DNA of 11,952 nucleotides from the NCBI GenBank assembly GCA_937890825.1, contig CALADS010000052.1:1-11952 (forward strand), written 5' to 3'. A model generated the notes under the pieces. That model was not told the origin of the DNA. It searched no databases and worked only from the letters and a program-made list of their open reading frames with translations. Both the position numbers and the translations under genes were made by a program. The DNA comes from an uncultured Bacteroides sp. (GTDB lineage: Bacteria; Bacteroidota; Bacteroidia; Bacteroidales; Bacteroidaceae). Positions 6,241 to 11,952 of this stretch are shown here, piece by piece; the first letter of the stretch is position 1, and each line of letters begins with the position of its first letter.

Positions 6241-6981
6241 ATGGATGGCGAATCATTGTTGTTGCGGCGGTTAGAGCGTCGTTTTCTCAAGGGGGTAGTA
6301 GAGTATGGTTTGATAGCCGACGGCGACCGTATTCTTATTGGTTTGTCGGGTGGAAAGGACTCTTTGGCTTTGGTGGAACTTTTGGCTCGTCGTATGAAAA
6401 TTTTCAAGCCTAAATTTTCGGTTGTTGCTGCACATGTGGTGATGCGCAATATTCCCTATCAGAGCGATGTGGATTATTTGCAAAGTTATGTAGAGTCATG
6501 GGGGATTCCCTTTGTTCTTTATGAAACAGAGTTCGATGCTTCGACCGATACACGCAAGTCACCGTGTTTCTTATGTTCTTGGAATCGGAGGAAAGCCCTT
6601 TTTACTGTAGCCAAGGAGCAAGGGTGTAACAAGATTGCTTTAGGACATCATATGGATGATATGCTGGAAACTCTTCTTATGAATATCACGTTTCAGGGAG
6701 CTTTCGGCACTATGCCTCCCAAGTTGGTAATGAGAAAATTCGACATGACGATTATTCGCCCCATGTGTTTGGTTCATGAAGCCGATTTGCAGGAGTTGGC
6801 TCAGTTGAGGGGCTTTAGAAAGCAACTGAAGAATTGTCCCTATGAGCACGAATCCCACCGCAGCGAGATGAAAGGAGTATTGAAACAATTGGAGCGGATG
6901 AATCCGGAAGCACGTTACAGCCTTTGGGGTAGTATGAGTAACGTACAGTCTGAATTATTGCCGGTAAAAGAAGAAAAGTAA
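6241..6981 (+). CDS. ttcA: TtcA-type tRNA 2-thiocytidine synthetase (PP-loop ATPase)
   Basis: TtcA-family enzymes activate cytidine 32 of certain tRNAs with ATP and insert sulfur, using a [4Fe-4S] cluster, in the cytoplasm. The 246-residue protein has the PP-loop SGGKDS at 36-41, a CFLC pair at Cys109/Cys112 and a third cysteine at Cys199 (KNCPY). This is the CxxC plus distal Cys arrangement that binds the cluster in TtcA. GHHMDD at 135-140 is also typical. It is shorter than E. coli TtcA (about 311), which is common for the Bacteroidota version. The substrate assignment rests on family membership; another tRNA thiolase of the TtcA/TtuA group is possible. It is the first gene of a plus-strand pair and diverges from the TPR operon. 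Confidence 0.85.
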   Translation: MDGESLLLRRLERRFLKGVVEYGLIADGDRILIGLSGGKDSLALVELLARRMKIFKPKFSVVAAHVVMRNIPYQSDVDYLQSYVESWGIPFVLYETEFDASTDTRKSPCFLCSWNRRKALFTVAKEQGCNKIALGHHMDDMLETLLMNITFQGAFGTMPPKLVMRKFDMTIIRPMCLVHEADLQELAQLRGFRKQLKNCPYEHESHRSEMKGVLKQLERMNPEARYSLWGSMSNVQSELLPVKEEK

Positions 6982-7004
6982 AGTCTAATTATATACAAGT
7001 TGAG

Positions 7005-7373
7005 ATGAAAGCGTTTTATACTATTTTACTTCTGGTCGTGTCGAATATCTTCATGACATTTGCGTGGTATGGTCATTTAAAGTTGCAGGAAGCAAAGGTG
7101 ATTTCCAATTGGCCACTATATGCGGTAATCCTGTTCTCTTGGGCCATTGCCCTGGCAGAATATTCTTGTCAGGTTCCTGCCAACAGAATAGGTTTTGTGG
7201 GCAATGGCGGTCCTTTTTCGCTGATGCAGTTGAAAGTGATACAAGAAGCCATCACCTTGATTGTATTTACGGTCTTTACCACGGTACTTTTCAAGGGAGA
7301 AGCATTACACTGGAATCATTTTGCAGCATTCATTTGCTTGATTTTGGCCGTTTATTTTGTTTTCTATAAGTAA
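7005..7373 (+). CDS. DUF486 (DMT-type) small membrane protein
   Basis: This 122-residue protein has four hydrophobic segments: about 4-22, 36-53, 82-98 and 103-120. Sequence signatures such as FAWYGHLK near the start, and the central AEYSCQVPANRIG followed by SLMQLKVIQE, are those of DUF486. That family is loosely grouped with drug/metabolite transporters, and its substrate is unknown. It starts 23 bp after the ttcA-like gene and is probably cotranscribed. It converges on apbE with only 18 bp between the stops. Confidence 0.85.
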   Translation: MKAFYTILLLVVSNIFMTFAWYGHLKLQEAKVISNWPLYAVILFSWAIALAEYSCQVPANRIGFVGNGGPFSLMQLKVIQEAITLIVFTVFTTVLFKGEALHWNHFAAFICLILAVYFVFYK

Positions 7374-7391
7374 CGTTGCGGCATAGATAAA

Positions 7392-8408
7392 TCAAGGCAT
7401 GTATTTTTTCATGCCTTCCGTGTGATAAGTTTGTAGTTTGCCGTTTTCGTCGCTGTAGATAAAGAATGCGTCTAAATCGTGATGGGCTTCGGTTATGTTA
7501 ATTGCTTCGTCCAAGCCCATTACCATAAAGGCAGTAGCATAGGCATCGGCACTCATGCAGTCTCGTGCTATGACGGTGGCCGACAGGATGCTGTGCTGCA
7601 CGGGGTAGCCGGTACGCGGGTCTATGGTGTGGGCATACTTCTTACCGTCTTTATAGTAGAAATTGCGGTAATTGCCAGAGGTAGCAATGCCGACATTACT
7701 AATTTCTAGAATGGTTTGCAGTTCCTGATTCACAGCTAATGAGTCATCTACGGGTTTGTTGATGCCGATGCGCCACGGTGCATTCTGGCGGTTTTTACCT
7801 TGTACTACTACTTCACCGCCGATATCTACCATGAAATTTTCCACACCTTTTTTTCGTAGTAATTGGGCTATGACATCTACGGCATAGCCTTTTGCTATAG
7901 CACTACAGGTTATCAGTATGCGAGGGTCGTTTTTTTGTATTTTTCCATTGGGCAGCAGACTAACTTTTTCATAACCTATCAGTTGCAGTAGGCTGTCCAC
8001 TTGTTGGGTTGTAGGAAAGCTTCCTTCTTTAAATCCGAATCCCCAGGCATTGACCAGCGGAGCCACCGTAATATCAAAAGCTCCTTTTGTCTCTTTCGAA
8101 ATTTCCATACTGCGTAGAAAGACGTTGGTAAAGAGGGTATCGGGCACGATGTCTTCGTTTCGGTTAATGCGTGTGATGGTAGCGGTATCATTGAATGGCG
8201 ACAGTGAGCCGTCGAAGCGTTTTAACTCTTGATCTATTTCAGCCCTTAAATTTTCGGGAGCCTGATAAGTAATGTTGTATAGGGTTCCGAATATCCGTCC
8301 GTGATCTGTCTGAAAGGGGATGGGGCGGTTATGGCGTGCCAGAATCCAAATAGTTCCCAGCACCAATAAAGCTATCCAGAGAAAGTTTCTTTGTATTTTC
8401 TTATCCAT
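7392..8408 (-). CDS. apbE: FAD:protein FMN transferase ApbE
   Basis: ApbE transfers FMN from FAD to a threonine of exported or membrane redox proteins such as NqrC, RnfG or FMN-binding-domain proteins. The 338-residue product has an N-terminal membrane anchor (about 9-24), with no lipobox. It carries the family motifs GAFDITVAPLVNAWGF (109-124), IAKGYAVD (171-178), VDIGGEV (194-200), HTIDPRTGYP (260-269) and the Mg2+-site DAYATA segment (288-293). It should therefore act outside the cytoplasm. The start ATG at 8408 lies 18 bp after the mntP stop, making it the last gene of the six-gene operon. No obvious flavinylation substrate is encoded in the window. Confidence 0.95.
   Translation of the reverse strand: MDKKIQRNFLWIALLVLGTIWILARHNRPIPFQTDHGRIFGTLYNITYQAPENLRAEIDQELKRFDGSLSPFNDTATITRINRNEDIVPDTLFTNVFLRSMEISKETKGAFDITVAPLVNAWGFGFKEGSFPTTQQVDSLLQLIGYEKVSLLPNGKIQKNDPRILITCSAIAKGYAVDVIAQLLRKKGVENFMVDIGGEVVVQGKNRQNAPWRIGINKPVDDSLAVNQELQTILEISNVGIATSGNYRNFYYKDGKKYAHTIDPRTGYPVQHSILSATVIARDCMSADAYATAFMVMGLDEAINITEAHHDLDAFFIYSDENGKLQTYHTEGMKKYMP
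7394..7417. repeat. Stem-loop in the last codons of apbE at a convergent gene junction
   Basis: AAGGCATG (7394-7401) and CATGCCTT (7410-7417) form a perfect 8-bp stem with an 8-base A/T-rich loop. It lies inside the final codons of apbE (GMKKYMP then stop) and 20 bp beyond the stop of the convergent DUF486 gene. No T-run follows on either strand, so it is a weak candidate for a bidirectional terminator. Confidence 0.4.
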
Positions 8409-8426
8409 ATGACGAAGTGATTAACG

Positions 8427-9008
8427 TTAGTGGTTCATTAAATGTTCTATAAGAATTTTGCAGCCGATGCTTATTAGAATGAGTCCGCCTAGTAATTCGA
8501 CTTTGATTTTCCGGGCCAGTCCGTTGCTGCAACATATGCCAAACATTAGCCCGATGATGGATAGGGCGAACGATACGCACCCAATGATAATGATAGGAGA
8601 TAGCATATCGTTTGGCGTTTTATAGCCTAGACAGGCGAAGGAGATACCTACGGCCAGTGCATCAATACTGGTGGCAATGGCCAGTGTACAGATTACTGTC
8701 AGTTTTCTAGGGTCAAATTCTTTTTTACAGGTTTCTTCTTTCATAGATTCCCGTATCATGTTTACACCCAGATAAACCAATATACCGAAAGCTATCCAAT
8801 GGTCAATTTTTTCTATCAAGTGGCTGAACATATGAGCTCCGAACCATCCTCCCAAAGGCATCAGTGCTTGAAAAAGACCAAAACAGAAACTCATCAGCAG
8901 AATGGGGCGCCATTCTATCCGTTTCAGTAGAAGACCACTGGCGATAGACATGGCAAAACAGTCCATGGCCAGTCCGATGGCTATCATCCAGATTTCTAGC
9001 AGTGTCAT
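8427..9008 (-). CDS. mntP: Manganese efflux pump MntP
   Basis: MntP exports Mn2+ across the inner membrane to prevent manganese toxicity. The 193-residue protein has six hydrophobic segments in two related halves. Each half carries the conserved acidic site: MDCFAMSI with Asp16 and ATSIDALAVGISF with Asp116. The length matches the family. The stop is 18 bp from apbE and the start is 3 bp from the upstream beta-barrel-like gene, so it sits inside the operon. I see no yybP-ykoY-type manganese riboswitch room upstream of it. Confidence 0.95.
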   Translation of the reverse strand: MTLLEIWMIAIGLAMDCFAMSIASGLLLKRIEWRPILLMSFCFGLFQALMPLGGWFGAHMFSHLIEKIDHWIAFGILVYLGVNMIRESMKEETCKKEFDPRKLTVICTLAIATSIDALAVGISFACLGYKTPNDMLSPIIIIGCVSFALSIIGLMFGICCSNGLARKIKVELLGGLILISIGCKILIEHLMNH

Positions 9009-9011
9009 AAT

Positions 9012-9779
9012 TTAGAATGGTAGTTTATAGGTGATGGTATAACTTACTCCTATGGCATTCGAACCGTATTTTCCATAGCCTGGCACCTGAAAGGGATTAC
9101 CGTGTGGATTTAGCGATTCCGATATCTTATATTTCATGCGCAAGGCCCATCCCATATAGACATTTTTCCAGATATGAGCGCGTATGCCCAAACAGATTTC
9201 CAGCCATTGCATCGTAGCTTTCATGTCATTATATTTATATGGCAGGCTTCCTCCCCAAAGATTGTCTTCCAGGTTGGGATTTCCGATGCTTCCGCCAAAC
9301 AGGGGATCGTCCACGCTGACGGCTTCAAGGTCATACTTGAAACTGCTTATACCATACCGTGCTCCCACCATCAGCATATGTCCGTGTTTCTTTTTATAGA
9401 AGGCATTGTAATCCAGGCCGATTCGGAAGAAGGGTGCGCTGGTTTTATATTTTATACCCTTGTCGCCCTCCACATCGCTGTTGCCAAACCCTAATTCCAC
9501 GGTGGGGAAGAAGCGGTTTTTCAAGTTTACGTCTACGGCTACTGCTGTGTTCAGATTGTCTCCTCCCAGCAATTTTCCTCCGACGCCCCAAAGGTCCACA
9601 CCGATAGAGATGCCGTTGTATAGCGGATATTGTGGAATATCTTCTTTCTTTTTTTCTTTCTTCTCTTTCCGGCTCTTTGGCGTAGTCCGATGCGGGTTGC
9701 TATTTTGTGCGCAGAGCGGAAAAGCTAAGAGCAGGGCCATAAGCAGACTAATAGAATAATTGGATATTTTCTGTACCAT
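9012..9779 (-). CDS. Outer-membrane beta-barrel-like protein, DUF6048-like
   Basis: The function is unknown. The 255-residue product has a signal peptide (about 1-24, ending PLCAQ) and a strongly basic Lys-rich linker (about 36-46). Alternating hydrophobic/polar strands follow, rich in Gly and aromatic residues, and the chain ends in ITYKLPF. A terminal phenylalanine is typical of outer-membrane barrels recognised by the BAM complex. I believe this is the family named DUF6048, commonly next to a DUF6452 protein in Bacteroides; that label is from memory. I chose the ATG at 9779, which overlaps the upstream lipoprotein gene by 32 bp and suggests translational coupling; a longer TTG start at 9803 would displace the signal peptide. 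Confidence 0.75.
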   Translation of the reverse strand: MVQKISNYSISLLMALLLAFPLCAQNSNPHRTTPKSRKEKKEKKKEDIPQYPLYNGISIGVDLWGVGGKLLGGDNLNTAVAVDVNLKNRFFPTVELGFGNSDVEGDKGIKYKTSAPFFRIGLDYNAFYKKKHGHMLMVGARYGISSFKYDLEAVSVDDPLFGGSIGNPNLEDNLWGGSLPYKYNDMKATMQWLEICLGIRAHIWKNVYMGWALRMKYKISESLNPHGNPFQVPGYGKYGSNAIGVSYTITYKLPF

Positions 9780-10239
9780 AGATTCCGGCTTCTGGGTTAG
9801 CAATGTGAATTGAGTCGAGTACGTAGCGGGTATATCGGATGCTTTCTACCGTTTGTTTCATTTGGTATCCGCAATCCATCGAAAGGAAATACGGTAAATT
9901 TGTATATTTTATTAATAAAGTATCCGTCTTCAGACTCTTCTGGTCATAGTGCAGAATCAGTTTGGTGGTATCTGCCGTGTAGTTGAGTGGAAGAATCAGG
10001 TCTTTCACCTTTTCCTGTTTGTTTAGAATGATAGAATCAGTTCCTAAGGCAGTGATTGTGAGCCACTCCAATGTATCTTTTTTCACCTGATCGGTTACTT
10101 CATCAATGGTGTAAAGGTTACAGTAGAGCATGGGGCGGGTGGCCAGCGAGCAGTCTTCTTCTTCCGAGCAAGCCGAGATGAAGCCGATGAGGGTGGGTAG
10201 CATCAAGCTCCAGATGCATATTCTGACTAGATTCTTCAT
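9748..10239 (-). CDS. Surface-exposed lipoprotein, DUF6452-like
   Basis: The function is unknown. The 163-residue protein has a lipoprotein signal peptide ending in the lipobox ISAC with Cys24. The residues straight after the cysteine are S-E-E-E-D, close to the Ser plus acidic cluster described as the lipoprotein export signal that sends Bacteroides lipoproteins to the outer face of the outer membrane. The rest is probably a beta-rich domain with further cysteines near Cys30, Cys40 and Cys123. It starts 15 bp after the glycosyltransferase stop and its 3' end overlaps the barrel gene by 32 bp. The pairing suggests that the lipoprotein and the barrel act together. The DUF6452 label is from memory. 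Confidence 0.75.
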   Translation of the reverse strand: MKNLVRICIWSLMLPTLIGFISACSEEEDCSLATRPMLYCNLYTIDEVTDQVKKDTLEWLTITALGTDSIILNKQEKVKDLILPLNYTADTTKLILHYDQKSLKTDTLLIKYTNLPYFLSMDCGYQMKQTVESIRYTRYVLDSIHIANPEAGIYGTENIQLFY

Positions 10240-10254
10240 GACAGTTTTCTTTCG

Positions 10255-11205
10255 TTAAATGGTTTTTTCAATTTGATATTTATTGCGTTCGGGTGCGTTT
10301 CGTGAAATCAGTTCTCCCAAGAAACCGGCTACAAACAGTTGTGTACCGATAATCATGGCTGTGAGCGACAAGTAAAAGTAGGGCGAGTCGGTTACCAGAC
10401 GGTAAGGAATTCCACTATGCATGTTATAGAGTTTGCTTATTCCTACCAGAATAACAGATATAAATCCCAATATAAACATCAGTGAGCCTAGCAATCCGAA
10501 AAAGTGCATTGGCTTTACGCCAAAGGTAGACAAGAACCATAAGGATATCAAGTCTAGATATCCATTTACAAAGCGGTTCAGGCCGAATTTGGTTTTTCCG
10601 TATTTTCGTGCCTGGTGATGCACTACTTTTTCACCGATTTTCTTGAATCCGGCATTCTTGGCCAGATAGGGTATGTAGCGATGCATTTCGCCATACACCT
10701 CGATATTTTTCACCACTTCTTTGCGATAGGCTTTTAGTCCGCAGTTAAAGTCGTGCAGGTTCTTGATGCCCGATATGCAGCGTGCAGTAGCATTGAATAG
10801 TTTGGTAGGGATGGTTTTAGACAGAGGGTCATAGCGTTTTTGCTTCCATCCCGACACCAGGTCGTAGCCTTCTTTAGTAATCATTCTATAGAGTTCCGGT
10901 ATTTCATCCGGGCTGTCTTGCAGGTCGGCATCCATGGTAATGACTACCTCTCCCTGCGCTTGTTCGAAACCGCAATATAAGGCCGGAGACTTGCCATAGT
11001 TCCGGCGGAATTTAATGCCGTGTACGGTATCAGATTCCCGTTTAAGTTTTTCTATTACCTCCCAGGAATGGTCTGTACTTCCGTCGTTTACGAAAATCAC
11101 TTCGTAAGAGAATCCGTTGGCTTTCATTACCCGTTCTATCCAGGCATAGAGCTCTGGCAGCGATTCTTCTTCGTTATATAAAGGTATAACTACTGAAATA
11201 TCCAT
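10255..11205 (-). CDS. GT2 polyprenyl-phosphate glycosyltransferase (GtrB/DPM1-like)
   Basis: This enzyme likely transfers a sugar from a nucleotide sugar to a polyprenyl phosphate at the cytoplasmic face of the inner membrane, feeding surface glycan or lipid A modification. The 316-residue protein has a GT-A domain with DGS at 41-43, the metal-binding DAD at 92-94 in MDADLQD, and HRY at 175-177. A basic loop (about 200-212) follows, then two C-terminal membrane helices (about 235-257 and 276-299). This arrangement matches GtrB/ArnC-like enzymes; the sugar cannot be told from sequence. It lies 23 bp downstream of the DUF4199 gene in the same operon. Confidence 0.92.
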   Translation of the reverse strand: MDISVVIPLYNEEESLPELYAWIERVMKANGFSYEVIFVNDGSTDHSWEVIEKLKRESDTVHGIKFRRNYGKSPALYCGFEQAQGEVVITMDADLQDSPDEIPELYRMITKEGYDLVSGWKQKRYDPLSKTIPTKLFNATARCISGIKNLHDFNCGLKAYRKEVVKNIEVYGEMHRYIPYLAKNAGFKKIGEKVVHHQARKYGKTKFGLNRFVNGYLDLISLWFLSTFGVKPMHFFGLLGSLMFILGFISVILVGISKLYNMHSGIPYRLVTDSPYFYLSLTAMIIGTQLFVAGFLGELISRNAPERNKYQIEKTI

Positions 11206-11228
11206 TGTGCTATTTGTTTAGATGGCTG

Positions 11229-11780
11229 TTATAAATTGTCTGATGACTCATAGGGTGCTTTCTTCATGGCAAACAAGGCTGTAGGCAGCGCTATGAGTGA
11301 ACCGTAAAAGATATTTTGAGAAATTAGCTGGAAGGTGATGTCAAGTGGAGATAATGACTTCACTAGTTCCAGGTTGGTTTTTAGCTGGCTGATATAGCTC
11401 TCCATGCCGGGTGCAGCTGTTGCAGAGACTTCTTCTAATAGCGTCTGGTAGGTGGAGAGGATATAACCGTGGTCTATAAACTGAAAATATACATAGTGCG
11501 CCATGGAGGTGAGCAGAGCCGCAAATGCGTAGAGCAGAAGATTAAATGCCCAGGCATGTAGGAAACTGATACTGCCGCCTAAAACTTGCTCGCGATACTT
11601 TTTGGTGTATTTAAATCCCAGGAAGGGAACGTATAGGGTAAGTCCTAAAAATATCAGGAGTAAGAAAGGAGATGATAATCCCAGAGGAAAGAGGGTGAAT
11701 TTGGCTATCCAAAATCCTCCCATGTATGTGCCAAACAGCATGGCATATCGTTGCATAGAGCCTTTGTTGTTTTCTGTCAT
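11229..11780 (-). CDS. DUF4199 integral membrane protein
   Basis: This is a 183-residue protein with four hydrophobic segments: about 12-32, 36-53, 70-93 and 150-170. A polar, partly amphipathic loop separates the third and fourth. The pattern and sequence fit DUF4199, a Bacteroidota membrane family without known activity. It is the first gene of the six-gene operon and is followed at 23 bp by the GT2 glycosyltransferase, so a role in the same envelope glycan pathway is possible. The start ATG at 11780 is about 25 bp from a well-matched promoter. Confidence 0.85.
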   Translation of the reverse strand: MTENNKGSMQRYAMLFGTYMGGFWIAKFTLFPLGLSSPFLLLIFLGLTLYVPFLGFKYTKKYREQVLGGSISFLHAWAFNLLLYAFAALLTSMAHYVYFQFIDHGYILSTYQTLLEEVSATAAPGMESYISQLKTNLELVKSLSPLDITFQLISQNIFYGSLIALPTALFAMKKAPYESSDNL

Positions 11781-11805
11781 TGTTATAGCGTAAATTTTAA
11801 TGCTG

Positions 11806-11813
11806 CAAAGTTA
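11806..11813 (-). promoter_or_regulatory. Promoter of the DUF4199-to-apbE operon
   Basis: TAACTTTG on the minus strand matches the -7 consensus TAnnTTTG exactly. A TTTC, one base off the TTTG -33 element, lies 18 bp upstream. The start codon is 25 bp downstream. This is the best promoter in the window and would drive all six genes, since no terminator interrupts them. Confidence 0.65.
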
Positions 11814-11869
11814 CAAATTTAAATGGAGAATGAAAGATGCCATGCGAAATTGATGAAGGAAGTGGAAAT

Positions 11870-11906
11870 AAAAAAAAGCAGCAAACATTGTTGTTTGCTG
11901 CTTTTT
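11870..11906 (-). terminator. Rho-independent terminator of the tRNA-Thr gene
   Basis: GCAGCAAACA (11878-11887) and TGTTTGCTGC (11892-11901) form a perfect 10-bp stem with a four-base loop. It is followed on the minus strand by eight T's, and it starts six bases beyond the tRNA end. The plus strand also has five T's after the stem. Confidence 0.85.
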
Positions 11907-11907
11907 G

Positions 11908-11952
11908 AGCCTCTTGTCGGATTCGAACCAACGACCCCGAGATTACAAATCA
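11908..11952 (-). tRNA. tRNA-Thr(UGU), 3' part only
   Basis: The window end cuts the gene at tRNA position 29. Read on the minus strand, it shows the anticodon loop TTTGTAA with anticodon TGT (11947-11945) and a T-arm GTTGG-TTCGAAT-CCGAC. The acceptor strand is AAGAGGC with discriminator T at 11908. CCA is not encoded; the next bases are CAA. The visible anticodon stem has a U29-U41 mismatch. The 5' half is outside the window. Confidence 0.9.

Noticed and set aside
6228..6483. Overlapping frames on both strands across the start of the ttcA-like gene
   Set aside because: The TtcA frame has the PP-loop and Cys motifs; the others have none.
9004..9030. Manganese riboswitch upstream of mntP
   Set aside because: Only 3 bp separate mntP from the upstream gene, leaving no room for a leader aptamer.
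9174..9759. Plus-strand frames antisense to the barrel-like gene
   Set aside because: No domains, and low-complexity Phe/Ser/Arg runs mirror the Lys-rich linker on the other strand.
1..11952. CRISPR array, insertion sequence, toxin-antitoxin or phage-defence genes
   Set aside because: No spaced long direct repeats, transposase motifs or such gene pairs were seen; the only mobile-element hint is at the left edge.

Overview
The window looks like a chromosomal segment from a Bacteroidota gut commensal, most likely Bacteroides or Phocaeicola. Gene content points that way: FloA/NfeD, a TPR plus PD40 secreted protein, DUF4199, and a DUF6452/DUF6048-like pair. So do promoter elements matching the Bacteroides -7 consensus TAnnTTTG, start codons without Shine-Dalgarno sequences, and a lipoprotein whose mature N-terminus starts C-S-E-E-E-D, like the Bacteroidota surface-export signal. 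Genus and species cannot be fixed from this alone.

Left edge (1-774): a minus-strand gene runs off the window. It encodes a zinc-ribbon protein with at least two excisionase-type helix-turn-helix (HTH) domains, typical of Bacteroidales integrative elements. Between it and the 3' end of mnmE lie 272 non-coding bases. They hold four GTATA motifs at an exact 10-bp period, a perfect hairpin, a terminator and a second short phased repeat. The mnmE 3' end (TTCTGCATCGGCAAGTAA) resembles the attachment site used by SGI1-family islands elsewhere. The region may therefore be the end of an integrated element, but the integrase and second att site are not in view.

Centre-left (775-6135, minus strand): a five-gene block in transcription order. 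It holds a secreted TPR/beta-propeller protein, an NfeD-like membrane protein, flotillin FloA, a uridine-phosphorylase-type nucleoside phosphorylase, and MnmE. A strong terminator between floA and the phosphorylase probably splits it into an envelope unit (TPR-nfeD-floA) and a nucleoside/tRNA unit (phosphorylase-mnmE).

Centre (6136-7391): a divergent promoter region leads into a plus-strand pair, a TtcA-type tRNA 2-thiocytidine synthetase and a small DUF486 membrane protein. These converge on the next operon.

Right (7392-11813, minus strand): a tight six-gene operon reads DUF4199 membrane protein, GT2 lipid-linked glycosyltransferase, surface lipoprotein (DUF6452-like), beta-barrel-like protein (DUF6048-like), Mn2+ exporter MntP, and FAD:protein FMN transferase ApbE. 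A clear TAnnTTTG promoter precedes it. Most products are envelope proteins. The right edge holds the 3' part of a minus-strand tRNA-Thr(UGU) and its terminator.

Most of the window is conserved housekeeping sequence. The least explained part is the 503-774 interval with its phased repeat array.
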